Source: an uncultured Paracoccaceae bacterium (GTDB lineage Bacteria; Pseudomonadota; Alphaproteobacteria; Rhodobacterales; Rhodobacteraceae). From it: a stretch of DNA of 64,000 nt. Made by a program: the position numbers and the translations under genes. The stretch lies in assembly GCA_947503925.1 (NCBI GenBank), contig CANNFQ010000001.1, forward strand, positions 62,001 through 126,000, in the 5' to 3' direction. Below are positions 34,919 to 44,533 of this stretch, piece after piece; the stretch's first letter is position 1; every line of letters starts with the position of its first letter. The notes under the pieces were generated by a model. That model was not told the DNA's origin. It worked only from the letters and a program-made list of their open reading frames with translations, and ran no database searches.

Positions 34919-35386
34919 ATGAAAAAAATGGACCGTAAAGACCAACAAATCATCCGAGCGCTGCAGCGCAATGGCCGCATGACGAATCAAGACCTGGCAG
35001 CAGAGGTGAACTTGTCTCCTTCGCCCTGTTTGCGGCGGCTGAAGTTACTTGAACAGAATGGTTTCATCACCGGCTACAGCGCCAACATAGACGCCGAGGC
35101 CTATGGTTTGCCGGTAACTGTATTCGTTCACGTCAAACTAGAAACCCATACTGAGGCAACGGTAAAGCAATTCGAAACGGACATCGCGCGGATTGACCAG
35201 GTACTGGAGTGTTTCGTCATGACTGGCGCATCGGATTACCTGCTTCGTGTAGTCGTCGCTGATCTTTCTGATTACGAAAAATTCGTTCGCAGAAAGTTGC
35301 ATCCTCTGGGTGGTATTGCCTCCATAGACAGCAGCTTCGTCTACGGAGTCGTCAAGAAGACAAACGTATTTCCAGTGACAGAGTGA
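34919..35386 (+). CDS. mdeR: Lrp/AsnC-family regulator of methionine degradation
   Basis: 155 residues from ATG 34919. HTH of the AsnC type (M-D-R-K-D-Q-Q-I-I-R-A-L-Q-R-N-G, N-Q-D-L-A-A-E-V-N-L-S-P-S-P-C-L-R-R) and a RAM/AsnC ligand domain (V-F-V-H-V-K-L-E-T-H, V-M-T-G-A-S-D-Y-L-L-R-V-V). It is divergent from mdeA-mdeB as MdeR is in Pseudomonas. In-frame ATGs exist at 34910, 34919 and 34928; the first lies inside the operator dyad and none has a strong ribosome site. Probably senses methionine or a related amino acid. Confidence 0.88.
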   Translation: MKKMDRKDQQIIRALQRNGRMTNQDLAAEVNLSPSPCLRRLKLLEQNGFITGYSANIDAEAYGLPVTVFVHVKLETHTEATVKQFETDIARIDQVLECFVMTGASDYLLRVVVADLSDYEKFVRRKLHPLGGIASIDSSFVYGVVKKTNVFPVTE

Positions 35387-35737
35387 CGGTGCTTGATGAA
35401 CTGAGATGTAAATGATTGCGGACATTGGCGCAGATGCAGCGAAAACTCTCATTGTCCCGCGATGTGTGAGTTCGAGCAAGCCCAGAGTTCGCGGTCGCGG
35501 CGAATGGCGGCTACTGGTGCAAGGCGCAGCATTCGGAACTATGCGCTCTTTTTCTCTTTCGCTGTGATCTGATCGAAGGTCCGCTTGTCTGTTTGGGTTA
35601 GCTGATGTGGTGAAGGTCAAATCACCTGCCATTCAACATCACGCCGCTTTTCGCCGACATCGCCCGCCTTGGGCTGGCCAAGCCGTGCTGCTTGGGCTTT
35701 TTATATGGTCAGACCCTTTGCCATGCGGAGCGAGCCG
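35387..35737. other. 351-base intergenic region
   Basis: No supportable gene. A minus-strand frame covering 35138-35632 overlaps mdeR and has erratic composition. The only structure I see is a small hairpin with a T run at 35.68 kb. This interval marks the border where composition returns to that of the core genome. Confidence 0.5.
35678..35702 (+). terminator. Possible intrinsic terminator
   Basis: CCAAGC (35678-35683), loop CGTGCT, GCTTGG (35690-35695), then GCTTTTT. The stem is short (6 bp). It lies 290 bases after mdeR and just before the metalloprotease gene. Confidence 0.4.
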
Positions 35738-36478
35738 ATGATCACCCTTGTCTTTGCCGGAAACATGTCGGCCAGCCGCCGTGCCGTGTTTGAACGCGCA
35801 GCGGCCCGATGGGACCGGGTGATTGATACCAGCTTTGATCCGGTTGAGGTTGAGGGCACGACATTGCGTGGCGTGCAGATTGATGTCTCGATCACGTCGA
35901 TTGACGGACCAGAGGGTGTGCTGGGCCAAGCGGGTCCGTCGATCTTGCTGGGAAGCACTGGTTTGCCTGCCAAGGGCATCATGCAGTTTGATACCGCTGA
36001 TGTGGAGCGGTTGGAGGCGCAGGGTGGCTTTGCCGACGTGATCCTGCATGAAATGGCGCATGTCCTAGGCTTTGGCACGCTTTGGCCGCGTCAGGCCCTG
36101 ATTGTCGGATCAGGCAGCGCGGACCCACGATTTACCGGGCCCGCAGCAGCACGCGAATACGCCCTTTTGGACCCTGATGGCGGTCGCTTTGTGCCTATTG
36201 CCAATACTGGCGGGGCCGGGACGCGCGAGGCCCATTGGCGCGAGCTGATCTTTGGTGATGAGCTGCTGACCGGCTTTCTGTCTGGCGCTGATCGCCCGCT
36301 TAGCCGGATGTCTGTCGCGTCATTCGAAGACCTTGGCTACGGCGTGGATTACGCCGCTGCTGATCCGTTTGAACTGCCCACATTCCGCCAATTGGCCCTG
36401 ATGGGCGTGACCGAGGCCGTGCGCATATGCGATTTGTGCCGGATGGGCAGAACAACGCCAGTCCTGCTTGATTCCTGA
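35738..36478 (+). CDS. Leishmanolysin-like (M8-type) zinc metalloprotease
   Basis: 246 residues with the zinc site H-E-M-A-H-V-L-G-F-G (His104, Glu105, His108) and, downstream, E-A-H-W-R-E-L-I-F-G-D-E-L-L-T-G-F, the pattern that supplies the third His in leishmanolysin-type proteases. Near the end L-S-R-M-S-V-A-S-F-E-D-L-G-Y fits the met-turn region. The start ATG 35738 has GGAG 7 bases upstream; no signal peptide is visible with this or the longer start at 35669, so export route is unclear. Substrates unknown. Confidence 0.82.
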   Translation: MITLVFAGNMSASRRAVFERAAARWDRVIDTSFDPVEVEGTTLRGVQIDVSITSIDGPEGVLGQAGPSILLGSTGLPAKGIMQFDTADVERLEAQGGFADVILHEMAHVLGFGTLWPRQALIVGSGSADPRFTGPAAAREYALLDPDGGRFVPIANTGGAGTREAHWRELIFGDELLTGFLSGADRPLSRMSVASFEDLGYGVDYAAADPFELPTFRQLALMGVTEAVRICDLCRMGRTTPVLLDS

Positions 36479-36633
36479 GCGGTTCTTTGCGCCTTTGACG
36501 GGGCTGCGACGGCCCGGCGGGATTTGGCTGAGCGTGTTCTTGCGTGAAATCGGGAATTCCCGATTGTCCCTGTTTTATTAGGCTTCGGGCGGTATTTCTG
36601 AACCGATCATTTACCCAATGGAGCCTCGTTCCG

Positions 36634-36819
36634 ATGTCAGAACCTGTTCGTATTTCTTTTGCGCGTTCGCTGGTTACGTCCGGATATGTCCAAACCAGCG
36701 CCCCGCAGGCGCGGATCAATTGGGATGTCGGTGGTGCGGCGACACCTTACCTGTTGCTGTCGCCTGTTGCGGCGGACGACAAGGCCACCGCAACAGACGC
36801 CGACGAATTCATTTTCTGA
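36634..36819 (+). CDS. Small hypothetical protein (61 aa)
   Basis: Begins MSEPVRISFARSLVTSG with GGAG 10 bases before the ATG and ends with an acidic tail D-D-K-A-T-A-T-D-A-D-E-F-I-F. Composition and codon use resemble its neighbours. It follows the metalloprotease by 155 bases and ends 2 bases before the convergent propeller gene's stop. No family recognised; an exported or interaction role is not indicated by any motif. Confidence 0.5.
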   Translation: MSEPVRISFARSLVTSGYVQTSAPQARINWDVGGAATPYLLLSPVAADDKATATDADEFIF

Positions 36820-36821
36820 CG

Positions 36822-37979
36822 CTAGGCGCTGTGGTTTTGGTTTTCCAACACCTCGACCGCAAGGATCGTGGGCAGGTGGCGCGCGATTTCGTCCCAGCTT
36901 TCCCCTTCATCTATGCTGGCAAAGACCGATCCGCTATTGGTGCCGAAATAAATCCCGGCAGGGTCCTGAGTGTCCCCCGACATCGCCTGTCGTAGCACCG
37001 TAAAGTAGCAGCTTTGCTGAGGGAGCCCGTCGCGCTGTGCTTCCCATGTTCCCCCGGCATCCCGTGAACGCCAGACTGCCGCTGCCGCATCGGGCGGGTA
37101 TCGACCGGCGCTGTCCCCGTTCAGCGGAAGCGTCCAGATCGTATCGGGGTCGCGTGGATGCACCCGGATCGGGAAGCCGAAGGTGGATGGCAGCCCATCG
37201 GTGATATCGTCCCATGACCGTCCCCCGTCAGATGACCGCCAGACGCCATGGTGATTTTGCTGGTAAAGCCGGTCCTCATCCCCCGGTGCCCGCATCATGT
37301 TATGTACGCAATGCCCGGTTTCCCCGTTGGCAGGTGCTGCCGGGTGATCATGCTGACCACAGCTTTCCGCATTGGACAGCCGGTTGCGCCGTTCCCAGGT
37401 TTCACCCCCGTCTTCCGTCGCAAAGACGCCCGCCGCCGAAATGCCGATCCAGATTTTATCCCGGTTGGCCGGGTCCCCGACGATTGTGTGCAGCACAAGG
37501 CCGGCCGCCCCGGGGTTCCAGCTATCGGCTGATGCATGATTGGTTAGCCCGTCCAGCTTTTTCCATGTCTTGCCTAGATCACGGCTTGCCAGAAGCGCCG
37601 CCGGTTTGGTCCCGGCGTAGAGCGTGCCGTGCACATGCCCCAGTGACCAGATTTGTCCGAATGCATCGCCGAAGGGCAGGGGGGCGTCCGTCCAGCCAAT
37701 GGCTTGCGCGAAATCGGTGTCGTTTGCTGCCCAGTCGTCGACCATGCCCTTGGTCAGTTTCGTGACCTCCCATGTCTGGCCGCCGTCGTCCGAATGCCAG
37801 ATCCCGGCCCCATGCCAGTCGCCGCCGCCACCGGCCCAGATGTTTTGCCCATCCCCGATGACGTGATTGATGGGCCAGCCATCGCAATATGGCCCTGAAA
37901 TCTGCCAATCATCGCGCCCGTTTTTTCCGGTGACCAGAAAGGCCCCTTTGGTGGTGCCGACAAGGATCGTGGTTTGCAT
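36822..37979 (-). CDS. Asp-box beta-propeller (sialidase-like/YCF48-type) protein
   Basis: 385 residues built from repeated Asp boxes (S/T-x-D-x-G-x-x-W): S-D-D-G-G-Q-T-W, S-R-D-L-G-K-T-W, T-E-D-G-G-E-T-W, S-S-D-G-G-R-S-W, S-R-D-A-G-G-T-W and S-I-D-E-G-E-S-W. Six boxes indicate a five- to seven-bladed propeller. Annotation as exo-alpha-sialidase would rest only on the fold; I see no sialidase Arg triad. No signal peptide (starts MQTTILVGTTKGAF). The ATG at 37979 is used, since a longer frame to 37997 adds six charged residues. Role unknown. Confidence 0.82.
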   Translation of the reverse strand: MQTTILVGTTKGAFLVTGKNGRDDWQISGPYCDGWPINHVIGDGQNIWAGGGGDWHGAGIWHSDDGGQTWEVTKLTKGMVDDWAANDTDFAQAIGWTDAPLPFGDAFGQIWSLGHVHGTLYAGTKPAALLASRDLGKTWKKLDGLTNHASADSWNPGAAGLVLHTIVGDPANRDKIWIGISAAGVFATEDGGETWERRNRLSNAESCGQHDHPAAPANGETGHCVHNMMRAPGDEDRLYQQNHHGVWRSSDGGRSWDDITDGLPSTFGFPIRVHPRDPDTIWTLPLNGDSAGRYPPDAAAAVWRSRDAGGTWEAQRDGLPQQSCYFTVLRQAMSGDTQDPAGIYFGTNSGSVFASIDEGESWDEIARHLPTILAVEVLENQNHSA

Positions 37980-38128
37980 CGCATCTCTCCCCCGCATTGG
38001 TGCTGTTTGATGCTATCACGCGTGCCCGTTTTGCCAAAATGGCACGCGCTGGGTGCATGGCTGCCATGCGGTTTTGCCGCTGCCTAATGTGTCAGCCAAA
38101 CCCCAGTTCAGGGGTGAAAGGAAACATC

Positions 38129-38695
38129 ATGTCAGATCAGTTTGATATCCGAACCGCAGATATGCCGGAAGAAATGCACGCCCTTTTGCGCGACTACCCG
38201 CGCGAGGCTTGGGCGGCGCATCCCGGCTTTCGCGAGAAAACCCGCCATTGGCTGGGTGCCCACCGCATGTTCCGGCAGCTAAGTGCGGCCGTCCGCAAGG
38301 ATACCGAAAGCTATCTGAATGGCGACAGGGATCCGCAGGATTATGCCGGGCGGTTGAGCTATCGCGGCAATGCGCTTGTCGGCAATCTGCATGGCCATCA
38401 CGGTTGGGAGGATCATTCCTATTTCCCCGAACTGTCTGCCGCTGACCCGCGCTTTGATGCGGGGTTGGAGATTTTGGAGAAGGATCACGCCGCTTTGGAT
38501 GTTGTGCTGGACAGTTTTACTCGTACCGCCAATCGCGCGATCAAGCTGGTGCAGCTTGATGAAACCGCGGCGCGGGACGAGGCGGGTAAACTGCACGGCG
38601 TTGCCGAAACTATTGAGGCGTTTCTGGAACGGCACCTGTCTGACGAAGAAGAACTGGCGGTTCCGATCATTCTGCATCATCGTCTGCGCGGATAA
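38129..38695 (+). CDS. Hemerythrin-domain protein
   Basis: 188 residues, four-helix hemerythrin fold: L-H-G-H-H-G-W-E-D-H-S-Y-F (His/Glu ligands), E-K-D-H-A-A-L-D, and C-terminal E-R-H-L-S-D-E-E-E-L-A-V-P. These give the His and carboxylate set for a non-haem di-iron site, probably binding O2, NO or sensing iron/oxygen. ATG 38129 follows GAAAGGAAAC. The GST-like gene starts 14 bases after its stop, so the two are likely cotranscribed. Confidence 0.88.
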   Translation: MSDQFDIRTADMPEEMHALLRDYPREAWAAHPGFREKTRHWLGAHRMFRQLSAAVRKDTESYLNGDRDPQDYAGRLSYRGNALVGNLHGHHGWEDHSYFPELSAADPRFDAGLEILEKDHAALDVVLDSFTRTANRAIKLVQLDETAARDEAGKLHGVAETIEAFLERHLSDEEELAVPIILHHRLRG

Positions 38696-38709
38696 GAAGG
38701 AAGCCGCCT

Positions 38710-39717
38710 GTGACCAAATCAGTTGAGGAATCGCAGAAAGACATCGCCGCACGGCGCGCCAAAGGTGAGTTCGTGCGGGGTGTCAGCCGGTTTCGTGCTG
38801 TGTTGGGGGAACATCTTGATTTTCCGGCGGAACCGGGGCGCTATCATCTGTTTGTCGCGCTGAATTGCCCTTGGTGTCATCGTGTCACGCTGGCCCGCAA
38901 TGTGCTGGGCTTGCAGGATAGCATCACGATGGATGTGGCCTTTCCCGGTCGCACGAATGATGATGACCCGGTTGCCCCTAATCTGTGGGAGTTCAATCCC
39001 GCGCGCGTCGCGTCGCTGACTGGGACGACATTGCCTGAATGCACGACAGAGACGGCGACGGGGCAAGTCTATCGGCTTGCCCGCCAGATCTATGATGCCG
39101 AAGGATCGGATGAGGCATCGCTGCCGATCCTTTATGATAAGAAGGCCAAGCGCATCGTGAATAATGAGAGTGCCGAGATTATTCGCATGTTGAACGCGCA
39201 GGCGGAGGCGTTGGGGGCGGCTGAGGCTGCGCAGCTTGATCTTTATCCGGCGGATTTGTCGACAGAGATTGATGCGCTGAATGAAGAGATTTACGTGGCC
39301 ATCAATAACGGCGCCTACAAGGCCGGGTTCTCATCCGATCAGGCGGTCTATGCCGCGGCCTTTGAGGCATATTTTTCGATGTTGCAGGCATTGGAGGATC
39401 TTTTGGCCGCCGATGATCGGCCCTTTCTGACCGGTGATCGTTTTACCGAGGCTGATTTGCGCCTGTTTCCGACCCTCTATCGCCATGATCCGGTCTATTA
39501 TGTCAGGATGAAGCTGAATGGCGCCCGGATACTGGATTTCCCACATCTGTGGCGCTGGCTTTGCCGAGTCTATGCCTTGCCCGGCGTGGCTGACAGCAAT
39601 TCACTGACCCATTGTAGGCAAGGGTATTTTGGCCGGTCCTGGAATAATGTCGTGCCCTTGGGCCCGTTTCATCCGATGCCCTACCCGGAGGCTTACGGAC
39701 ATCCTGAGCTGGCATAG
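38710..39717 (+). CDS. Xi-class glutathione S-transferase / glutathionyl-hydroquinone reductase
   Basis: 335 residues, close to the 320-330 of the YqjG/Ecm4 family. The thioredoxin-like domain has the active-site C-P-W-C-H-R-V (Cys53 as catalytic nucleophile) and N-E-S-A-E-I-I-R; the C-terminal helical domain contains F-T-E-A-D-L-R-L-F-P-T-L-Y-R and H-L-W-R-W-L-C. Such enzymes remove glutathione from glutathionyl-hydroquinones. Start is GTG at 38710 behind AGAAGGAAG. Second gene of a hemerythrin-GST pair. Confidence 0.9.
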   Translation: MTKSVEESQKDIAARRAKGEFVRGVSRFRAVLGEHLDFPAEPGRYHLFVALNCPWCHRVTLARNVLGLQDSITMDVAFPGRTNDDDPVAPNLWEFNPARVASLTGTTLPECTTETATGQVYRLARQIYDAEGSDEASLPILYDKKAKRIVNNESAEIIRMLNAQAEALGAAEAAQLDLYPADLSTEIDALNEEIYVAINNGAYKAGFSSDQAVYAAAFEAYFSMLQALEDLLAADDRPFLTGDRFTEADLRLFPTLYRHDPVYYVRMKLNGARILDFPHLWRWLCRVYALPGVADSNSLTHCRQGYFGRSWNNVVPLGPFHPMPYPEAYGHPELA

Positions 39718-39750
39718 TCTTTTATCTGGAGGGTTGCTGTGTCGCACTGA

Positions 39751-39830
39751 GGGCAGCCCCAGACCCTGGGTGGGGGTTGAAGCCCCCTCCCGTGGGGAGG
39801 GTCGGGGGCTGCCCGGTCTGTCGACCGGGC
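39751..39830. terminator. Nested bidirectional hairpin array between convergent genes
   Basis: GGGCAGCCCC (39751-39760) pairs with GGGGCTGCCC (39805-39814), extended inward by GACCC/GGGTC; inside lies CCCCTCCC-GT-GGGGAGGG (39784-39801). Overlapping the right arm is a second hairpin GCCCGGTC-TGTC-GACCGGGC (39811-39830). The two large folds share bases and are mutually exclusive. No T tract is prominent. It lies between the convergent GST and aspartate aminotransferase genes. Confidence 0.65.
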
Positions 39831-39857
39831 GGGACATTTAATAAGACCAGGCTGAAC

Positions 39858-41523
<1,666 letters not shown>

Positions 41524-41527
<4 letters not shown>

Positions 41528-41796
41528 CCGAACCCCGTGCGGCAATGGTCAAGCGTCTGCATATGCGGTCGATGCGGCGCGGGATCAAGGAGATGGATCT
41601 CATCCTGTCTGCTTTTGCCGGGCGTCATCTGGCCACGATGTCAGGTGCCGATTTGGCGCTTTACGATCAGCTGCTGGCCGAGAATGATCACGATATCTAT
41701 GGCTGGGTTGGTGGTCAGTTTGCCGTGCCGGATGTCTATACCACGCTGATCAGGCGCATCGCCGCCGAGGCGCAGGGCCTGACCCGGCCAGCGTAA
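41524..41796 (+). CDS. sdhE: Succinate dehydrogenase assembly factor 2 (SdhE)
   Basis: 90 residues. The flavinylation-factor signature is present: R-R-G-I-K-E-M-D-L-I-L (the conserved R-G motif that contacts SdhA) and Y-D-Q-L-L-A-E-N-D-H-D-I-Y-G-W. SdhE promotes covalent FAD attachment to SdhA. Coupled by ATGA overlap to the preceding XRE regulator. Confidence 0.93.
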
Positions 41797-41980
41797 TTTA
41801 CGCCTAGAGTGTTATGCGAAAAACCTGCATCCCCTAACGCTGCCTGAAACCCGCGATTTTTACGCGTTATGTTTTTGGGTATTTCGTCAAACGCTATAAA
41901 TCGGATCAATTTTAGCATTTAACCAAATCTTGTTTGTTTCATCTTATTCCCTTTCTGCGAGCAGAAGACGGAGTGATGAA

Positions 41981-42502
41981 ATGAGTATTCATGAGACCAT
42001 GCCCGGTCCGGCAGAGGACGGCGTTGCATCAGCGCGTAACGCGAGCTTCATGGCGTCCTATCTTGATTCCCTGACACTGGTTGAACGGTTGCATCGCCTG
42101 TTGCTGGACGTCATCAAGGATGAATTTGAACGGCTGGGCGTATTGGAAATCAACGCTGTGCAGGCCCTTTTGCTGTTCAATGTTGGCGACAACGAAGTGA
42201 CCGCAGGCGAATTGAAATCCCGGGGTTACTATCAGGGTTCGAACGTGTCCTATAACCTCAAGAAACTGGTTGAAGCGGGTTATATGCATCATGAGCGCAG
42301 CGAAATTGACCGCCGGTCTGTCCGTGTGCGCCTGACGGAAAAGGGCCGTGATGTGCAGCGGATTGTCGAAGAGCTTTTCGCTAAACATGCCAGTGGACTA
42401 GTTGACCGCGGTGTGCTGGATCAGGAAGGCATCGAGGATATCACATCGTCCCTGCGCCGGGTGGAACGGTACTGGACGGAACAGATCCGCTATATCTATT
42501 GA
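41981..42502 (+). CDS. ldtR: LdtR-like MarR-family winged-helix regulator
   Basis: 173 residues with L-V-E-R-L-H-R-L-L-L-D-V-I-K-D-E-F, I-N-A-V-Q-A-L-L-L-F-N-V-G-D, S-R-G-Y-Y-Q-G-S-N-V-S-Y-N-L-K and R-S-E-I-D-R-R-S-V-R-V-R-L-T. These closely fit LdtR of Liberibacter/Rhizobiales, which activates an L,D-transpeptidase gene and cell-wall stress tolerance. Start 41981 has GGAG 9 bases upstream; the in-frame ATG at 41930 is earlier without a site. Its 3' end overlaps the convergent DUF1194 gene by 7 bases. Confidence 0.88.
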   Translation: MSIHETMPGPAEDGVASARNASFMASYLDSLTLVERLHRLLLDVIKDEFERLGVLEINAVQALLLFNVGDNEVTAGELKSRGYYQGSNVSYNLKKLVEAGYMHHERSEIDRRSVRVRLTEKGRDVQRIVEELFAKHASGLVDRGVLDQEGIEDITSSLRRVERYWTEQIRYIY

Positions 42503-43221
42503 TCCCAAGTGCTTTCGGGACGCAGCGCCCCGATGGCAAGGCTTTGCAATTCACGCAGCAACTTGCGTTCCATTGCGGCGGCGTAATCATCAAAGCCCAA
42601 GGCCGATTCGACAAAGGCCCCCGGTCCGCGCATGACATAGCTGCGGTAATAGGCGGAAAGTTCCTTTATCTCGGCTATCCGCGCATCATCGCCGCGCTGG
42701 TCACCAGAGCCGATCACCAACCCGTTGACGGTAACGCCGGCGGGGCGCAATCGATCCTCGATATCCTTTGGGCGGGGGCCAGTATTGGCCGGGCCATCAC
42801 CGGACAGATCAAGCGTGCGCTTCCAGCATTCAGTCTGCTCATCAAGCAGTGCAAAACCGGCCAGCATCGCCGACCCGATGGCGGTTGTTGGGGCAGCCTC
42901 GCTGCGTTGATGGCCGCGCAAACCGGTCGTGACCGTTGCCAAGGCACTGTCATCTGTCAATGCCGTCCAGGGCAGAATGATCGTCTGATCCTCTGGCCCG
43001 CTCCATTCATAGACGATGATCCGGATCGGGGCGGCGGGCTGTGCGAAAAGAACCTCGCGCACGGCCGGGGCATCAAGTGCGGTGGCCAGCCCGTCAAGTT
43101 GCAACCGATATTCGGTCGCATCGACTGAGCCGGAAACATCAAGCCCGAGTGCCAGCGCCTGACGGCAGGCCGCGTCGGCGGCAAGGGGCATGATCAGCAA
43201 TGGCAATAACGCGCGAATCAT
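42496..43221 (-). CDS. DUF1194 (VWA-like) exported protein, copy A
   Basis: 241 residues: signal peptide (M-I-R-A-L-L-P-L-L-I-M-P-L-A-A-D-A), then a von Willebrand A-like fold with MIDAS-type L-G-L-D-V-S-G-S-V-D-A-T-E-Y, T-A-I-G-S-A-M-L-A-G, and L-D-L-S-G-D-G-P-A-N-T-G. DUF1194 is of unknown function. The gene overlaps copy B by 4 bases. C-terminal pattern F-V-E-S-A-L-G-F-D-D-Y-A-A-A-M matches copy B's F-L-E-I-A-N-G-F-A-D-F-Q-D-A-M, showing tandem duplication. Confidence 0.9.
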   Translation of the reverse strand: MIRALLPLLIMPLAADAACRQALALGLDVSGSVDATEYRLQLDGLATALDAPAVREVLFAQPAAPIRIIVYEWSGPEDQTIILPWTALTDDSALATVTTGLRGHQRSEAAPTTAIGSAMLAGFALLDEQTECWKRTLDLSGDGPANTGPRPKDIEDRLRPAGVTVNGLVIGSGDQRGDDARIAEIKELSAYYRSYVMRGPGAFVESALGFDDYAAAMERKLLRELQSLAIGALRPESTWDQ

Positions 43222-43922
43222 CCTTGCGGCGTCGTGATTTGCGGCGTCTGGCCCAATATCATGGCCGACAATTCGCGGACCAGTTTGCGGCGCATCGCAT
43301 CCTGGAAATCGGCGAACCCGTTGGCGATCTCTAGAAACGCGCCGGGACCTTTGATGACATTGTTGCGGTAAAAGGAAATCAGCTGTGTTTCGGCCTCGAA
43401 CTCTCCGGCGTTAATGACCAGCCCGTTGACGGTGACGGTATCCATCGGAAAGGCGGCATAGGCCTGACGGGGCCCGAACCCGTCATTATTTTCGCCATCG
43501 CCCGAGATATCGATGGTCTGCGTTGCGCAGGCAGGTGCGCTGGCGAACTGGGTTGCCGCATGCCCCAATGCGTGACCCATGGCAGTTGGGAAGTCATTGT
43601 GACTGCGGCGGCTGCCTGCGATTGTGGCGGACAACGCTACCAGATCTGCGGGTGTTTGGATCAATTGCCAATCCGTCAGATTTGCCTGATTGTATCGCCC
43701 ACTCCATTCAAAAACCTGAATGGCAACTGGATCGGGGCTTATGAAAAATGCCGCCTGCACATCCGGTGCGATCAATGCAGCGGCAAGGCCCTGCCGCTGC
43801 AATTGGTCCTCGACCGCATCAACGGATGATGACACATCCATGGCGAGAACCAGCGCAAGGCGGCAGGCATCTGCCGGGCCGGCGAGAAGGCTGGCCCCAA
43901 TCAGAGACGCGGGTTTTACCAA
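43218..43922 (-). CDS. DUF1194 (VWA-like) exported protein, copy B
   Basis: 234 residues with hydrophobic N-terminus (A-S-L-I-G-A-S-L-L-A-G-P-A-D-A-C), MIDAS motif L-A-M-D-V-S-S-S-V-D-A-V-E-D, and I-D-I-S-G-D-G-E-N-N-D-G. The only available start is TTG at 43922, inside the last codons of the glyoxalase gene; no ATG or GTG is placed before the leader, so a TTG start coupled to glyoxalase translation is proposed. It precedes copy A in a glyoxalase-DUF1194-DUF1194 operon. Confidence 0.85.
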   Translation of the reverse strand: MVKPASLIGASLLAGPADACRLALVLAMDVSSSVDAVEDQLQRQGLAAALIAPDVQAAFFISPDPVAIQVFEWSGRYNQANLTDWQLIQTPADLVALSATIAGSRRSHNDFPTAMGHALGHAATQFASAPACATQTIDISGDGENNDGFGPRQAYAAFPMDTVTVNGLVINAGEFEAETQLISFYRNNVIKGPGAFLEIANGFADFQDAMRRKLVRELSAMILGQTPQITTPQG

Positions 43923-44344
43923 TGGCCGGTGTTTTTCATGCTGGCCCAGGGTTCGGCAGGCGGCAAATCATCACCTTCCTGTATCAGCTCGATCGAGATA
44001 TTGTCGGGCGAGCGCACAAAGGCCATATGCCCGTCCCGCGGAGGCCGGTTAATGGTCACGCCATTATCCATCAGGTGCTGGCATGTCTCATAGATATTTG
44101 GCACCCGGTAGGCCAGATGCCCGAAATGACGGCTATCGGTTGGCAATCCGTCATCGCCGTCCCAGTTATGGGTCAGCTCAACCGGGCATTCCTCTTGCCC
44201 CGGAGGTGCCATGAAAACAAGGGTGAACCGCCCGCCTTCATTGTCAAAACGCTTGGTTTCCTTCAGGCCCAACAAGGCGTAGAAGGCCATTGATTTTTCA
44301 AGATCTTTGACCCGGACCATAGTGTGCAGATATTTCAGGGACAT
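43916..44344 (-). CDS. gloA: Lactoylglutathione lyase (glyoxalase I)
   Basis: 142 residues of the VOC fold with the metal set H (Y-L-H-T-M-V-R-V), E (V-E-L-T-H-N-W), H (F-G-H-L-A-Y-R-V) and E (S-I-E-L-I-Q), as in bacterial nickel-type GloA. Converts the methylglyoxal-glutathione hemithioacetal to S-lactoylglutathione. ATG 44344 follows AAAGGAAAAC. Its end overlaps the TTG start of DUF1194 copy B by 7 bases. Confidence 0.92.
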   Translation of the reverse strand: MSLKYLHTMVRVKDLEKSMAFYALLGLKETKRFDNEGGRFTLVFMAPPGQEECPVELTHNWDGDDGLPTDSRHFGHLAYRVPNIYETCQHLMDNGVTINRPPRDGHMAFVRSPDNISIELIQEGDDLPPAEPWASMKNTGHW

Positions 44345-44533
44345 GCCGTTTTCCTTTGCTTCGGTATTGCCTGACCGTAACCCGACTGCGGGCGAGGGCA
44401 AATGCGAAATATTTTGCATGCATATCGATCACGTATCGCCACCAAGGGGAATATTTGTGCCTTGTGCTCTGGCGGTTCGCGCCCGGGCATGGCAGCTTGC
44501 CGCTGGGTAATCGCAGCAAAGGAAAAGGCATAA

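Noticed and set aside
35138-35632. 164-codon minus-strand frame overlapping mdeR
   Set aside because: Half of it is antisense to mdeR and the remainder has irregular composition.
36822-37979. Calling the Asp-box protein a sialidase
   Set aside because: Asp boxes show only the propeller fold; the catalytic Arg triad, Tyr and acid of sialidases are not apparent.
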